This document shows, one piece after another, positions 1 through 10,984 of a stretch of 64,000 nt of DNA. The DNA is from Ptiloglossa arizonensis (lineage: Eukaryota; Arthropoda; Insecta; Hymenoptera; Colletidae): the NCBI RefSeq assembly GCF_051014685.1, contig NW_027478852.1:124001-188000 (forward strand), written 5' to 3'. Below the pieces are notes generated by a model, which was given only the letters and a program-made list of their open reading frames with translations, had not been told where the DNA came from and made no database searches. Position 1 is the stretch's first letter. Every line of letters starts with the position of its first letter. Position numbers and translations under genes: made by a program.

Positions 1-63
1 AGAACTGCGAAAATTTTGAGTTTCTCAAGCGTTTCTTACCTCCAAACTGCCACATCTCGCGAA

Positions 64-79
64 CGGATTGACCAATCCG
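64..79. other. 16-bp near-palindrome in every monomer (first example)
   Basis: The word 'cggattgaccaatccg' has 7-bp self-complementary arms (cggattg / caatccg) around a 2-bp centre. It recurs in nearly every monomer at monomer positions 63-78. The preceding TCGCGA is separated by one base, and an AAAATTT tract begins two bases after it. It also contains a CCAAT pentamer. Such a dyad could be a protein-binding site or extrude as a hairpin, but the sequence alone does not show function. Confidence 0.85.
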
Positions 80-112
80 CAAAATTTCTGTTGCATCTGA
101 AAGTAGAAACTC

Positions 113-129
113 GCCCGATTACAACGGTA
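113..129 (-). other. CENP-B-box-like word (weak), once per monomer
   Basis: Read on the minus strand, 'taccgttgtaatcgggc' can be compared with the published CENP-B box core NTTCGNNNNANNCGGGN. It matches 7 of the 9 fixed positions: CG, A and CGGG agree, while the leading TT is AC. The copy in this first monomer reads 'ttaccgttgtaatcgggc' across the same place. By a rough estimate, about half of random 175-bp monomers would show a 7/9 match on one strand or the other, so this is suggestive only. Monomers with 'cccgtttacaacag' lose the CG. Confidence 0.3.
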
Positions 130-176
130 AGTGTAGTTTTCCCCTAGGCCGTTCCAGTTATTCGTTTCGAGCATCA

Positions 177-351
177 GAACTGCGAAAATTTTGAGTTTCT
201 CATGCGTTTCTTACCTCCAAACTGCCATTCCTCGCGAACGGATTGACCAATCCGCAAAATTTCTGTTGCATCTGAAAGTAGAAACTCGCCCGATTACAAC
301 GCTATGCGTACTTTTCCCCCAGGCCTTTCTATTTATTCGTTTCGAGCATCA
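177..351 (+). repeat. Representative 175-bp satellite monomer
   Basis: This is the first monomer wholly bounded by two others, phased from the g of 'gaactg'. Its landmarks in monomer coordinates are an AAAATTTT palindrome (9-16), TCGCGA (56-61), the near-palindrome beginning CGGATTG (63-78), an AAAATTT tract (80-86), a minus-strand CENP-B-box-like word (112-128) and, in most monomers, CCTAGG near 143-148. The start phase is arbitrary, because nothing in the sequence marks a biological monomer boundary. The 175-bp length is close to one nucleosome repeat. It is not a multiple of three, so no frame can stay open through successive monomers in register. Confidence 0.95.
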
Positions 352-413
352 GAACTGCGAAAATTTTGAGTTTCTAAAGCGTTTCTTATCTCCAAACTGC
401 CATATCTCGCGAA

Positions 414-429
414 CGGATTGATCAATCCG
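414..429. other. Perfect 16-bp palindrome variant (first example)
   Basis: In monomers with 'gattgatcaatcc' the centre is AT and the full 16-bp word 'cggattgatcaatccg' is a perfect palindrome containing TGATCA. This form usually sits in monomers that also read 'ttctaaagcg' and 'cttatctcc'. Examples lie at 764-779 and 2689-2704 and at many later sites. Confidence 0.85.
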
Positions 430-2101
430 CAAAATTTCTGTTGCATCTGAAAGTAGAAACTCGCCCGATTACAACGGTAGGTGTAGTTTTTCCCTAGGCC
501 GTTCTAGTTATTCGTTTCGCGCATCAGAACAGCGAATATTTTGAGTTCCTCAAGCGTTTCTTACCTCCAAACTGCCAAATCTCGCGAACGGATTGACCAA
601 TCCGCAAAATTTCTGTTGCATTTGAAAGTAGAAACTCGCCCGATTACAACGGTATGCGCACTTTTCCCCTGGGCCGTTCTAGTTATTCGTTTCGAGCATC
701 GGAACTGCGAAAATTTTGAGTTTCTAAAGCGTTTCTTATCTCCAAACTGCCATATCTCGCGAACGGATTGATCAATCCGCAAAATTTCTGTTGCATCTGA
801 AAGTAGAAACTCGCCCGATTACAACGGTAGGTGTAGTTTTTCCCTAGGCCGTTCTAGTTATTCGTTTCGCGCATCAGAACAGCGAAAATTTTGAGTTCCT
901 CAAGCGTTTCTTACCTCCAAACTGCCATATCTCGCGAACGGATTGACCAATCCGCAAAATTTCTGTTGCATCTGAAAGTAGAAACTCGCCCGATGACAAC
1001 GGTGTGTGTAGTTTTCCCCTAGGCCGTTCTAGTTATTTGTTTCGAGCATCAGCACTGCGAAAATTTTGAGTTTCTCAAGCGTTTCTTACATCCAAACGGC
1101 CATATCTCGCGAACGGATTGACCAATCCGCATGATTTCTGTTGCATCTGAAAGTAGAAACTCGCCCGATTGCAACGCTATGTGTAGTTTTCCCCTAGGCC
1201 GTTCTAGTCATTCGTTTCGAGCATCAGAACTGCGAAAATTTTGAGTTTCTCAAGCGTTTCTTACCTCCAAACTGCCATATCTCGCGAACGGATTGACCAA
1301 TCCGGAAAATTTCTGTTGCTTCTGAAAGTAGAAACTCGTCTGATTACAACGGTATGCGCACTTTTCCCCTGGGCCGTTCTAGTTATTCGTTTCGAGCGTC
1401 GGAACTGCGAAAATTTTGAGTTTCTCAAGCGTTTCTTACTTCCAAACTGCCATATCACGCGAACGTATTGACCAATCCGCAAAATTTCTGTTGCATCTGA
1501 AAGTAGAAACTCGCCCGATTACAACGGTATGCGTACTTTTCCCCCAGGCCTTTCTATTTATTCGTTTCGAGCATCAGAACTGCGAAAATTTTGAGTTTCT
1601 CAAGCGTTTCTTACATCCAAACGGCCATATCTCGCGAACGGATTGACCAATCCGCATGATTTCTGTTGCATCTGAAAGTAGAAACTCGCCCGTTTACATC
1701 GGTATGCGTACTTTTCCCCTAGGCCGTTCCAGTTATTCGTTTCGAGCATCAGAACTGCGAAAATTTTGAGTTTCTCAAGCGTTTCTTACCTCCAAACTGC
1801 CACATCTCGCGAACGGATTGACCAATCCGCAAAATTTCTGTTGCATCTGAAAGTAGAAACTCGCCCGATTACAACGGTAAGTGTAGTTTTCCCCTAGGCC
1901 GTTCCAGTTATTCGTTTCGAGCATCAGAACTGCGAAAATTTTGAGTTTCTCATGCGTTTCTTACCTCCAAACTGCCATTCCTCGCGAACGGATTGACCAA
2001 TCCGCAAAATTTCTGTTGCATCTGAAAGTAGAAACTCGCCCGATTACAACGCTATGCGTACTTTTCCCCCAGGCCTTTCTATTTATTCGTTTCGAGCATC
2101 A

Positions 2102-2275
2102 GAACTGCGAAAATTTTGAGTTTCTCAAGCGTTTCTTACATCCAAACTGCCACATCTCGCGAACGGATTGACCAATCCGCAAAATTTCTGTTGCATTTGA
2201 AAGTAGAAACTCGCCCGATTACAACGGTATGCGCACTTTTCCCCTGGGCCGTTCTAGTAATTCGTTTCGAGCATA
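2102..2275 (+). repeat. 174-bp monomer class (1-bp deletion), first of 18
   Basis: The 3' end of this monomer reads 'gagcataaaactgcg' where others read 'gagcatcagaactgcg', which is one base deleted plus one g-to-a change. The same compound change occurs with its g at about 2271, 5070, 9094, 15043, 23794, 28343, 31141, 33065, 36564, 38837, 39536, 41460, 43034, 45307, 46006, 47930, 50204 and 53178. The following monomer is nearly always the same type ('ttctaaagcg', 'cgcgaaggg', 'cccgtttacaacag'), so the pair travels together. Identity by descent from a single mutation is the simplest reading. Confidence 0.93.
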
Positions 2276-3131
2276 AAACTGCGAAAATTTTGAGTTTCTA
2301 AAGCGTTTCTTATCTCCAAACTGCCATATCTCGCGAAGGGATTGATCAATCCGCAAAATTTCTGTTGCATCTGAAAGTAGAAACTCGCCCGTTTACAACA
2401 GTATGCGCACTTTTCCCCTAGGCCGTTCTAGTTATTCGTTTCGAGCTTCAGAACTGCGAAAATTTTGAGTTTCTCAAGCGTTTCTTACCTCCAAACTGCC
2501 ATATCTCGCGAACGGATTGACCAATCCGCAAAATTTCTGTTGCTTCTGGAAGTAGAAACTCGCCCGATTACAACGGTATGCGCACTTTTCCCCTGGGCCG
2601 TACTAGTTATTCGTTTCGAGCATCGGAACTGCGAAAATTTTGAGTTTCTAAAGCGTTTCTTATCTCCAAACTGCCATATCTCGCGAACGGATTGATCAAT
2701 CCGCAAAATTTCTGTTGCTTCTGAAAGTAGAAACTCGCCCGATTACAACGGTATGCGCACTTTTCCCCTAGGCCGTTCTAGTTATTCGTTTCGAGCATCA
2801 GAACTGCGAAAATTTTGAGTTTCTCAAGCGTTTCTTACCTCCAAACTGCCACATCTCGCGAACGGATTGACCAATCCGCAAAATTACTGTTGCATCTGAA
2901 AGTAGAAACTCGCCCGATTACAACGGTATGTGTAGTTTTCCCTTAGGCCGTTCCAGTTATTCGTTTCGAGCATCAGAACTGCGAAAATTTTGAGTTTCTC
3001 AAGCGTTTCTTACCTCCAAACTGCCATATCTCGCGAACGGATTGACCAATCCGCAAAATTTCTGTTGCATTTGAAAGTAGAAACTCGCCCGATTACAACG
3101 GTATGCGCACTTTTCCCCTGGGCCGTTCTAG

Positions 3132-4881
3132 TTATTCGTTTCGAGCATCGGAACTGCGAAAATTTTGAGTTTCTAAAGCGTTTCTTATCTCCAAACTGCC
3201 ATATCTCGCGAACGGATTGACCAATCCGGAAAATTTCTGTTGCTTCTGAAAGTAGAAACTCGTCCGATTACAACGGAATGCGCACTTTTCCCCTGGGCCG
3301 TTCTAGTTATTCGTTTCGAGCGTCGGAACTGCGAAAATTTTGAGTTTCTCAAGCGTTTCTTACTTCCAAACTGCCATATCACGCGAACGTATTGACCAAT
3401 CCGCAAAATTTCTGTTGCATCTGAAAGTAGAAACTCGCCCGATTACAACGGTATGCGTACTTTTCCCCCAGGCCTTTCTATTTATTCGTTTCGAGCATCA
3501 GAACTGCGAAAATTTTGAGTTTCTCAAGCGTTTCTTACATCCAAACGGCCATATCTCGCGAACGGATTGACCAATCCGCATGATTTCTGTTGCATCTGAA
3601 AGTAGAAACTCGCCCGTTTACATCGGTATGCGTACTTTTCCCCTAGGCCGTTCCAGTTATTCGTTTCGAGCATCAGAACTGCGAAAATTTTGAGTTTCTC
3701 AAGCGTTTCTTACCTCCAAACTGCCACATCTCGCGAACGGATTGACCAATCCGCAAAATTTCTGTTGCATCTGAAAGTAGAAACTCGCCCGATTACAACG
3801 GTAAGTGTAGTTTTCCCCTAGGCCGTTCCAGTTATTCGTTTCGAGCATCAGAACTGCGAAAATTTTGAGTTTCTCATGCGTTTCTTACCTCCAAACTGCC
3901 ATTTCTCGCGAACGGATTGACCAATCCGCAAAATTTCTGTTGCATCTGAAAGTAGAAACTCGCCCGATTACAACGCTATGCGTACTTTTCCCCCAGGCCT
4001 TTCTATTTATTCGTTTCGAGCATCGGAACTGCGAAAATTTTGAGTTTCTAAAGCGTTTCTTATCTCCAAACTGCCATATCTCGCGAACGGATTGACCAAT
4101 CCGGAAAATTTCTGTTGCTTCTGAAAGTAGAAACTCGTCCGATTACAACGGAATGCGCACTTTTCCCCTGGGCCGTTCTAGTTATTCGTTTCGAGCGTCG
4201 GAACTGCGAAAATTTTGAGTTTCTCAAGCGTTTCTTACTTCCAAACTGCCATATCACGCGAACGTATTGACCAATCCGCAAAATTTCTGTTGCATCTGAA
4301 AGTAGAAACTCGCCCGATTACAACGGTATGCGTACTTTTCCCCCAGGCCTTTCTATTTATTCGTTTCGAGCATCAGAACTGCGAAAATTTTGAGTTTCTC
4401 AAGCGTTTCTTACATCCAAACGGCCATATCTCGCGAACGGATTGACCAATCCGCATGATTTCTGTTGCATCTGAAAGTAGAAACTCGCCCGTTTACATCG
4501 GTATGCGTACTTTTCCCCTAGGCCGTTCCAGTTATTCGTTTCGAGCATCAGAACTGCGAAAATTTTGAGTTTCTCAAGCGTTTCTTACCTCCAAACTGCC
4601 ACATCTCGCGAACGGATTGACCAATCCGCAAAATTTCTGTTGCATCTGAAAGTAGAAACTCGCCCGATTACAACGGTAAGTGTAGTTTTCCCCTAGGCCG
4701 TTCCAGTTATTCGTTTCGAGCATCAGAACTGCGAAAATTTTGAGTTTCTCATGCGTTTCTTACCTCCAAACTGCCATTTCTCGCGAACGGATTGACCAAT
4801 CCGCAAAATTTCTGTTGCATCTGAAAGTAGAAACTCGCCCGATTACAACGCTATGCGTACTTTTCCCCCAGGCCTTTCTAT
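3132..4881 (+). repeat. Perfect-looking 5-monomer tandem duplication (2 x 875 bp)
   Basis: Units 3132-4006 and 4007-4881 appear identical, sharing the private 'acaacggaatgcgc' variant near 3270 and 4145. The junction lies in 'ttattcgtttcgagcat' around 4007-4024, where a monomer begins as the 'ctattt' class and continues as the 'catcggaac' class. This fits out-of-register exchange by five monomers. Confidence 0.88.
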
Positions 4882-5145
4882 TTATTCGTTTCGAGCATCA
4901 GAACTGCGAAAATTTTGAGTTTCTCAAGCGTTTCTTGCATCCAAACTGCCACATCTCGCGAACGGATTGACCAATCCGCAAAATTTCTGTTGCATTTGAA
5001 AGTAGAAACTCGCCCGATTACAACGGTATGCGCACTTTTCCCCTGGGCCGTTCTAGTAATTCGTTTCGAGCATAAAACTGCGAAAATTTTGAGTTTCTAA
5101 AGCGTTTCTTATCTCCAAACTGCCATATCTCGCGAAGGGATTGAT

Positions 5146-7036
5146 CAATCCGCAAAATTTCTGTTGCATCTGAAAGTAGAAACTCGCCCGTTTACAACAG
5201 TATGCGCACTTTTCCCCTAGGCCGTTCTAGTTATTCGTTTCGATCATCAGAACTGCGAAAATTTTGAGTTTCTCAAGCGTTTCTTACATCCAAACGGCCA
5301 TATCTCGCGAACGGATTGACCAATCCGCATGATTTCTGTTGCATCTGAAAGTAGAAACTCGCCCGATTACAACGGTATGCGTACTTCTCCCCTAGGCCGT
5401 TCTAGTCATTCGTTTCGAGCATCAGAACTGCGAAAATTTTGAGTTTCTCAAGCGTTTCTTACCTCCAAACTGCCATATCTCGCGAACGGATTGACCAATC
5501 CGCAAAATTTCTGTTGCATTTGAAAGTAGAAACTCGCCCGATTACAACGGTATGCGCACTTTTCCCCTGGGCCGTTCTGGTTATTCGTTTCGAGCATCAG
5601 AACTGCGAAAATTTTGAGTTTCTCAAGCGTTTCTTACGTCCAAACTGCCACATCTCGCGAACGGATCGACCAATCCGCAAAATTTCTGTTGCATTTGAAA
5701 GTAGAAACTCGCCCGATTACAACGGTATGCGCACTTTTCCCCTGGGCCGTTCTAGTTATTCGTTTCGAGCATCGGAACTGCGAAAATTTTGAGTTTCTAA
5801 AGCGTTTCTTATCTCCAAACTGCCATATCTCGCGAACGGATTGCTCAATCCGCAAAATTGCTGTTGCATCTGAAAGTAGAAACTCGCCCGATTACAACGG
5901 TGGCAGTAGTTTTCCCCTAGGCCGTTCTAGTTATTCGTTTCGAGCATCAGAACTGCGAAAATTTTGAGTTCCTCAAGCGTTTCTTACCTCCAAACTGCCA
6001 TATCTCGCGAACGGATTGACCAATCAGCAAAATTTCTGTTGCATCTGAAAGTAGAAACTCGCCCGATTACAACGGTAGGTGTAGTTTTCCCCTAGGCCGT
6101 TCTAGTTATTCGTTTCGAGCATCAGAACTGCGAAAATTTTGAGTTCCTCAAGCGTTTCTTACCTCCAAACTGCCATATGTCGCGAACGGATTGACCAATC
6201 CGCAAAATTTCTGTTGCATCTGAAAGTAGAAACTCTCCCGATTACAACGGTGGGTGTAGTTTTCCCCTAGGCCGTTCTTGTTATTCGTTTCGAGCATCAG
6301 AACTGCGAAGATTTTGAGTTTCTCAAGCGTTTCTTACATCCAAACGGCTATATCTCGCGAACGGATTGACCAATCCGCATAATTTCTGTTGCATCTGAAA
6401 GTAGAAACTCGCCCGATTGCAACGGTTAGTGTAGTTTTCCCCTAGGCCGTTCTAGTCATTCGTTTCGAGCTTCAGAACTGCGAAAATTTTGAGTTTCTCA
6501 AGCGTTTCTTACCTCCAAACTGCCATATCTCGCGAACGGATTGACCAATCCGCAAAATTTCTGTTGCTTCTGGAAGTAGAATCTCGCCCGATTACAACGG
6601 TATGCGCACTTTTCCCCTGGGCCGTACTAGTTATTCGTTTCGAGCATCGGAACTGCGAAAATTTTGAGTTTCTAAAGCGTTTCTTATCTCCAAACTGCCA
6701 TATCTCGCGAACGGATTGATCAATCCGCAAAATTTCTGTTGCTTCTGAAAGTAGAAACCCGCCCGATTACAACGGTATGCGCACTTTTCCCCTAGGCCGT
6801 TCTAGTTATTCGTTTCGAGCATCAGAACTGCGAAAATTTTGAGTTTCTCAAGCGTTTCTTACCTCCAAACTGCCACATCTCGCGAACGGATTGACCAATC
6901 CGCAAAATTACTGTTGCATCTGAAAGTAGAAACTCGCCCGATTACAACGGTATGTGTAGTTTTCCCCTAGGCCGTTCCAGTTATTCGTTTCGAGCATCAG
7001 AACTGCGAAAATTTTGAGTTTCTCAAGCGTTTCTTA
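5146..7036 (+). repeat. 1.9-kb block copied at 9870-11760
   Basis: The block recurs 4,724 bp downstream (27 monomers minus one base). I saw three substitutions between copies, at 5904, 6582 and 6759. The left edge of the copy, near 9870, lies inside a chimeric monomer. Confidence 0.85.
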
Positions 7037-8961
7037 CCTCCAAACTGCCATATCTCGCGAACGGATTGACCAATCCGCAAAATTTCTGTTGCATTTGAAA
7101 GTAGAAACTCGCCCGATTACAACGGTATGCGCACTTTTCCCCTGGGCCGTTCTAGTTATTCGTTTCGAGCATCGGAACTGCGAAAATTTTGAGTTTCTAG
7201 AGCGTTTCTTATCTCCAAACTGCCATATCTCGCGAACGGATTGATCAATCCGCAAAATTTCTGTTGCATCTGAAAGTAGAAACTCGCCCGATTACAACGG
7301 TAGGTGTAGTTTTTCCCTAGGCCGTTCTAGTTATTCGTTTCGCGCATCAGAACAGCGAAAATTTTGAGTTCCTCAAGCGTTTCTTACCTCCAAACTGCCA
7401 TATCTCGCGAACGGATTGACCAATCCGCAAAATTTCTGTTGCATCTGAAAGTAGAAACCCGCCCGATGACAACGGTGTGTGTAGTTTTCCCCTAGGCCGT
7501 TCTAGTTATTTGTTTCGTGCATCAGCACTGCGAAAATTTTGAGTTTCTCAAGCGTTTCTTACATCCAAACGGCCATATCTCGCGAACGGATTGACCAATC
7601 CGCATGATTTCTGTTGCATCTGAAAGTAGAAACTCGCCCGATTACAACGGTATGCGTACTTTTCCCCTAGGCCGTTCTAGTCATTCGTTTCGAGCATCAG
7701 AACTGCGAAAATTTTGAGTTTCTCAAGTGTTTCTTACCTCCAAACTGCCATATCTCGCGAACGGATTGACCAATCCGCAAAATTTCTGTTGCTTCTGAAA
7801 GTAGAAACTCGCCCGATTACAACGGTATGCGCACTTTTCCCCTAGGCCGTTCTAGTTATTCGTTTCGAGCTTCAGAACTGCGAAAATTTTGAGTTTCTCA
7901 AGCGTTTCTTACATCCAAACGGCTATATCTCGCGAACGGATTGACCAATCCGCATAATTTCTGTTGCATCTGAAAGTAGAAACTCGCCCGATTGCAACGC
8001 TATGTGTAGTTTTCCCCTAGGCCGTTCTAGTCATTCGTTTCGAGCATCAGAACTGCGAAAATTTTGAGTTTCTCAAGCGTTTCTTACCTCCAAACTGCCA
8101 TATCTCGCGAACGGATTGACCAATCCGGAAAATTTCTGTTGCTTCTGAAAGTAGAAACTCGTCCGATTACAACGGTATGCGCACTTTTCCCCTGGGCCGT
8201 TCTAGTTATTCGTTTCGAGCGTCGGAACTGCGAAAATTTTGAGTTTCTCAAGCGTTTCTTACTTCCAAACTGCCATATCACGCGAACGTATTGACCAATC
8301 CGCAAAATTTCTGTTGCATCTGAAAGTAGAAACTCGCCCGATTACAACGGTATGCGTACTTTTCCCCCAGGCCTTTCTATTTATTCGTTTCGAGCATCAG
8401 AACTGCGAAAATTTTGAGTTTCTCAAGCGTTTCTTACATCCAAACGGCCATATCTCGCGAACGGATTGACCAATCCGCATGATTTCTGTTGCATCTGAAA
8501 GTAGAAACTCGCCCGTTTACATCGGTATGCGTACTTTTCCCCTAGGCCGTTCCAGTTATTCGTTTCGAGCATCAGAACTGCGAAAATTTTGAGTTTCTCA
8601 AGCGTTTCTTACCTCCAAACTGCCACATCTCGCGAACGGATTGACCAATCCGCAAAATTTCTGTTGCATCTGAAAGTAGAAACTCGCCCGATTACAACGG
8701 TAAGTGTAGTTTTCCCCTAGGCCGTTCCAGTTATTCGTTTCGAGCATCAGAACTGCGAAAATTTTGAGTTTCTCATCCTTTTCTTACCTCCAAACTGCCA
8801 TTTCTCGCGAACGGATTGACCAATCCGCAAAATTTCTGTTGCATCTGAAAGTAGAAACTCGCCCGATTACAACGCTATGCGTACTTTTCCCCCAGGCCTT
8901 TCTATTTATTCGTTTCGAGCATCAGAACTGCGAAAATTTTGAGTTTCTCAAGCGTTTCTTA
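6261..8961 (+). repeat. 2.7-kb block copied at 11860-14560
   Basis: The block recurs 5,599 bp downstream. It overlaps the preceding block, but the spacing has grown by exactly 875 bp (4,724 to 5,599). This means a 5-monomer duplication occurred inside the downstream copy. Only a few substitutions are visible, for example 'gtacttttcccc' near 7668 versus 'gtacttctcccc' near 13,257. Confidence 0.85.
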
Positions 8962-10984
8962 CATCCAAACTGCCACATCTCGCGAACGGATTGACCAATC
9001 CGCAAAATTTCTGTTGCATTTGAAAGTAGAAACTCGCCCGATTACAACGGTATGCGCACTTTTCCCCTGGGCCGTTCTAGTAATTCGTTTCGAGCATAAA
9101 ACTGCGAAAATTTTGAGTTTCTAAAGCGTTTCTTATCTCCAAACTGCCATATCTCGCGAAGGGATTGATCAATCCGCAAAATTTCTGTTGCATCTGAAAG
9201 TAGAAACTCGCCCGTTTACAACAGTATGCGCACTTTTCCCCTAGGCCGTTCTAGTTATTCGTTTCGATCATCAGAACTGCGAAAATTTTGAGTTTCTCAA
9301 GCGTTTCTTATCTCCAAACTGCCATATCTCGCGAAGGGATTGATCAATCCTCAAAATTTCTGTTGCATCTGAAAGTAGAAACTCGCCCGATTACAACAGT
9401 ATGCGCACTTTTCCCCTAGGCCGTTCTAGTTATTCGTTTCGAGCATCAGAACTGCGAAAATTTTGAGTTTCTCAAGCGTTTCTTACATCCAAACGGCCAT
9501 ATCTCGCGAAGGGATTGATCAATCCGCAAAATTTCTGTTGCTTCTGAAAGTAGAAACTCGCCCGATTACAACGGTATGCGCACTTTTCCCCTAGGCCGTT
9601 CTAGATATTCGTTTCGAGCATCAGAACTGCGAAAATTTTGAGTTTCTCAAGCGTTTCTTACATCCAAACGGCTATATCTCGCGAACGGATTGACCAATCC
9701 GCATAATTTCTGTTGCATCTGAAAGTAGAAACTCGCCCGATTGCAACGGTTAGTGTAGTTTTCCCCTAGGCCGTTCTAGTCATTCGTTTCGAGCTTCAGA
9801 ACTGCGAAAATTTTGAGTTTCTCAAGCGTTTCTTACCTCCAAACTGCCATATCTCGCGAACGGATTGACCAATCCGCAAAATTTCTGTTGCATCTGAAAG
9901 TAGAAACTCGCCCGTTTACAACAGTATGCGCACTTTTCCCCTAGGCCGTTCTAGTTATTCGTTTCGATCATCAGAACTGCGAAAATTTTGAGTTTCTCAA
10001 GCGTTTCTTACATCCAAACGGCCATATCTCGCGAACGGATTGACCAATCCGCATGATTTCTGTTGCATCTGAAAGTAGAAACTCGCCCGATTACAACGGT
10101 ATGCGTACTTCTCCCCTAGGCCGTTCTAGTCATTCGTTTCGAGCATCAGAACTGCGAAAATTTTGAGTTTCTCAAGCGTTTCTTACCTCCAAACTGCCAT
10201 ATCTCGCGAACGGATTGACCAATCCGCAAAATTTCTGTTGCATTTGAAAGTAGAAACTCGCCCGATTACAACGGTATGCGCACTTTTCCCCTGGGCCGTT
10301 CTGGTTATTCGTTTCGAGCATCAGAACTGCGAAAATTTTGAGTTTCTCAAGCGTTTCTTACGTCCAAACTGCCACATCTCGCGAACGGATCGACCAATCC
10401 GCAAAATTTCTGTTGCATTTGAAAGTAGAAACTCGCCCGATTACAACGGTATGCGCACTTTTCCCCTGGGCCGTTCTAGTTATTCGTTTCGAGCATCGGA
10501 ACTGCGAAAATTTTGAGTTTCTAAAGCGTTTCTTATCTCCAAACTGCCATATCTCGCGAACGGATTGCTCAATCCGCAAAATTGCTGTTGCATCTGAAAG
10601 TAGAAACTCGCCCGATTACAACGGTGGGAGTAGTTTTCCCCTAGGCCGTTCTAGTTATTCGTTTCGAGCATCAGAACTGCGAAAATTTTGAGTTCCTCAA
10701 GCGTTTCTTACCTCCAAACTGCCATATCTCGCGAACGGATTGACCAATCAGCAAAATTTCTGTTGCATCTGAAAGTAGAAACTCGCCCGATTACAACGGT
10801 AGGTGTAGTTTTCCCCTAGGCCGTTCTAGTTATTCGTTTCGAGCATCAGAACTGCGAAAATTTTGAGTTCCTCAAGCGTTTCTTACCTCCAAACTGCCAT
10901 ATGTCGCGAACGGATTGACCAATCCGCAAAATTTCTGTTGCATCTGAAAGTAGAAACTCTCCCGATTACAACGGTGGGTGTAGT

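Larger units (their letters stand above)
1..375 (+). repeat. Segment repeated at 1751-2125
   Basis: The first 375 bases recur 1,750 bp (10 monomers) downstream, including the private 'ttctcatgcg' and 'gccattcctcgcg' variants. The two copies part at 'ttctaaagcg' versus 'ttctcaagcg'. Confidence 0.85.

Noticed and set aside
160..180. RNA polymerase III B-box-like word 'gtttcgagcatc'
   Set aside because: Only the TTCGA core fits the B-box consensus. The flanking bases do not, and I found no matching A box or T-run terminator at a suitable distance.
191..421. Recurrent 76-codon plus-strand open frames (also 61 and 117 codons)
   Set aside because: They recur at multiples of the monomer, start at an arbitrary ATG or alternative start in the repeat and stop at the dyad TGA. 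They vary in length with single-base changes. A 175-bp period cannot keep a frame across monomers. There is no promoter, start context or terminator, and no recognisable domain.
561..782. Recurrent 73-codon minus-strand open frames
   Set aside because: These are the antisense of the same repeat, present only when the next monomer has a particular variant. There is no sign of a gene.
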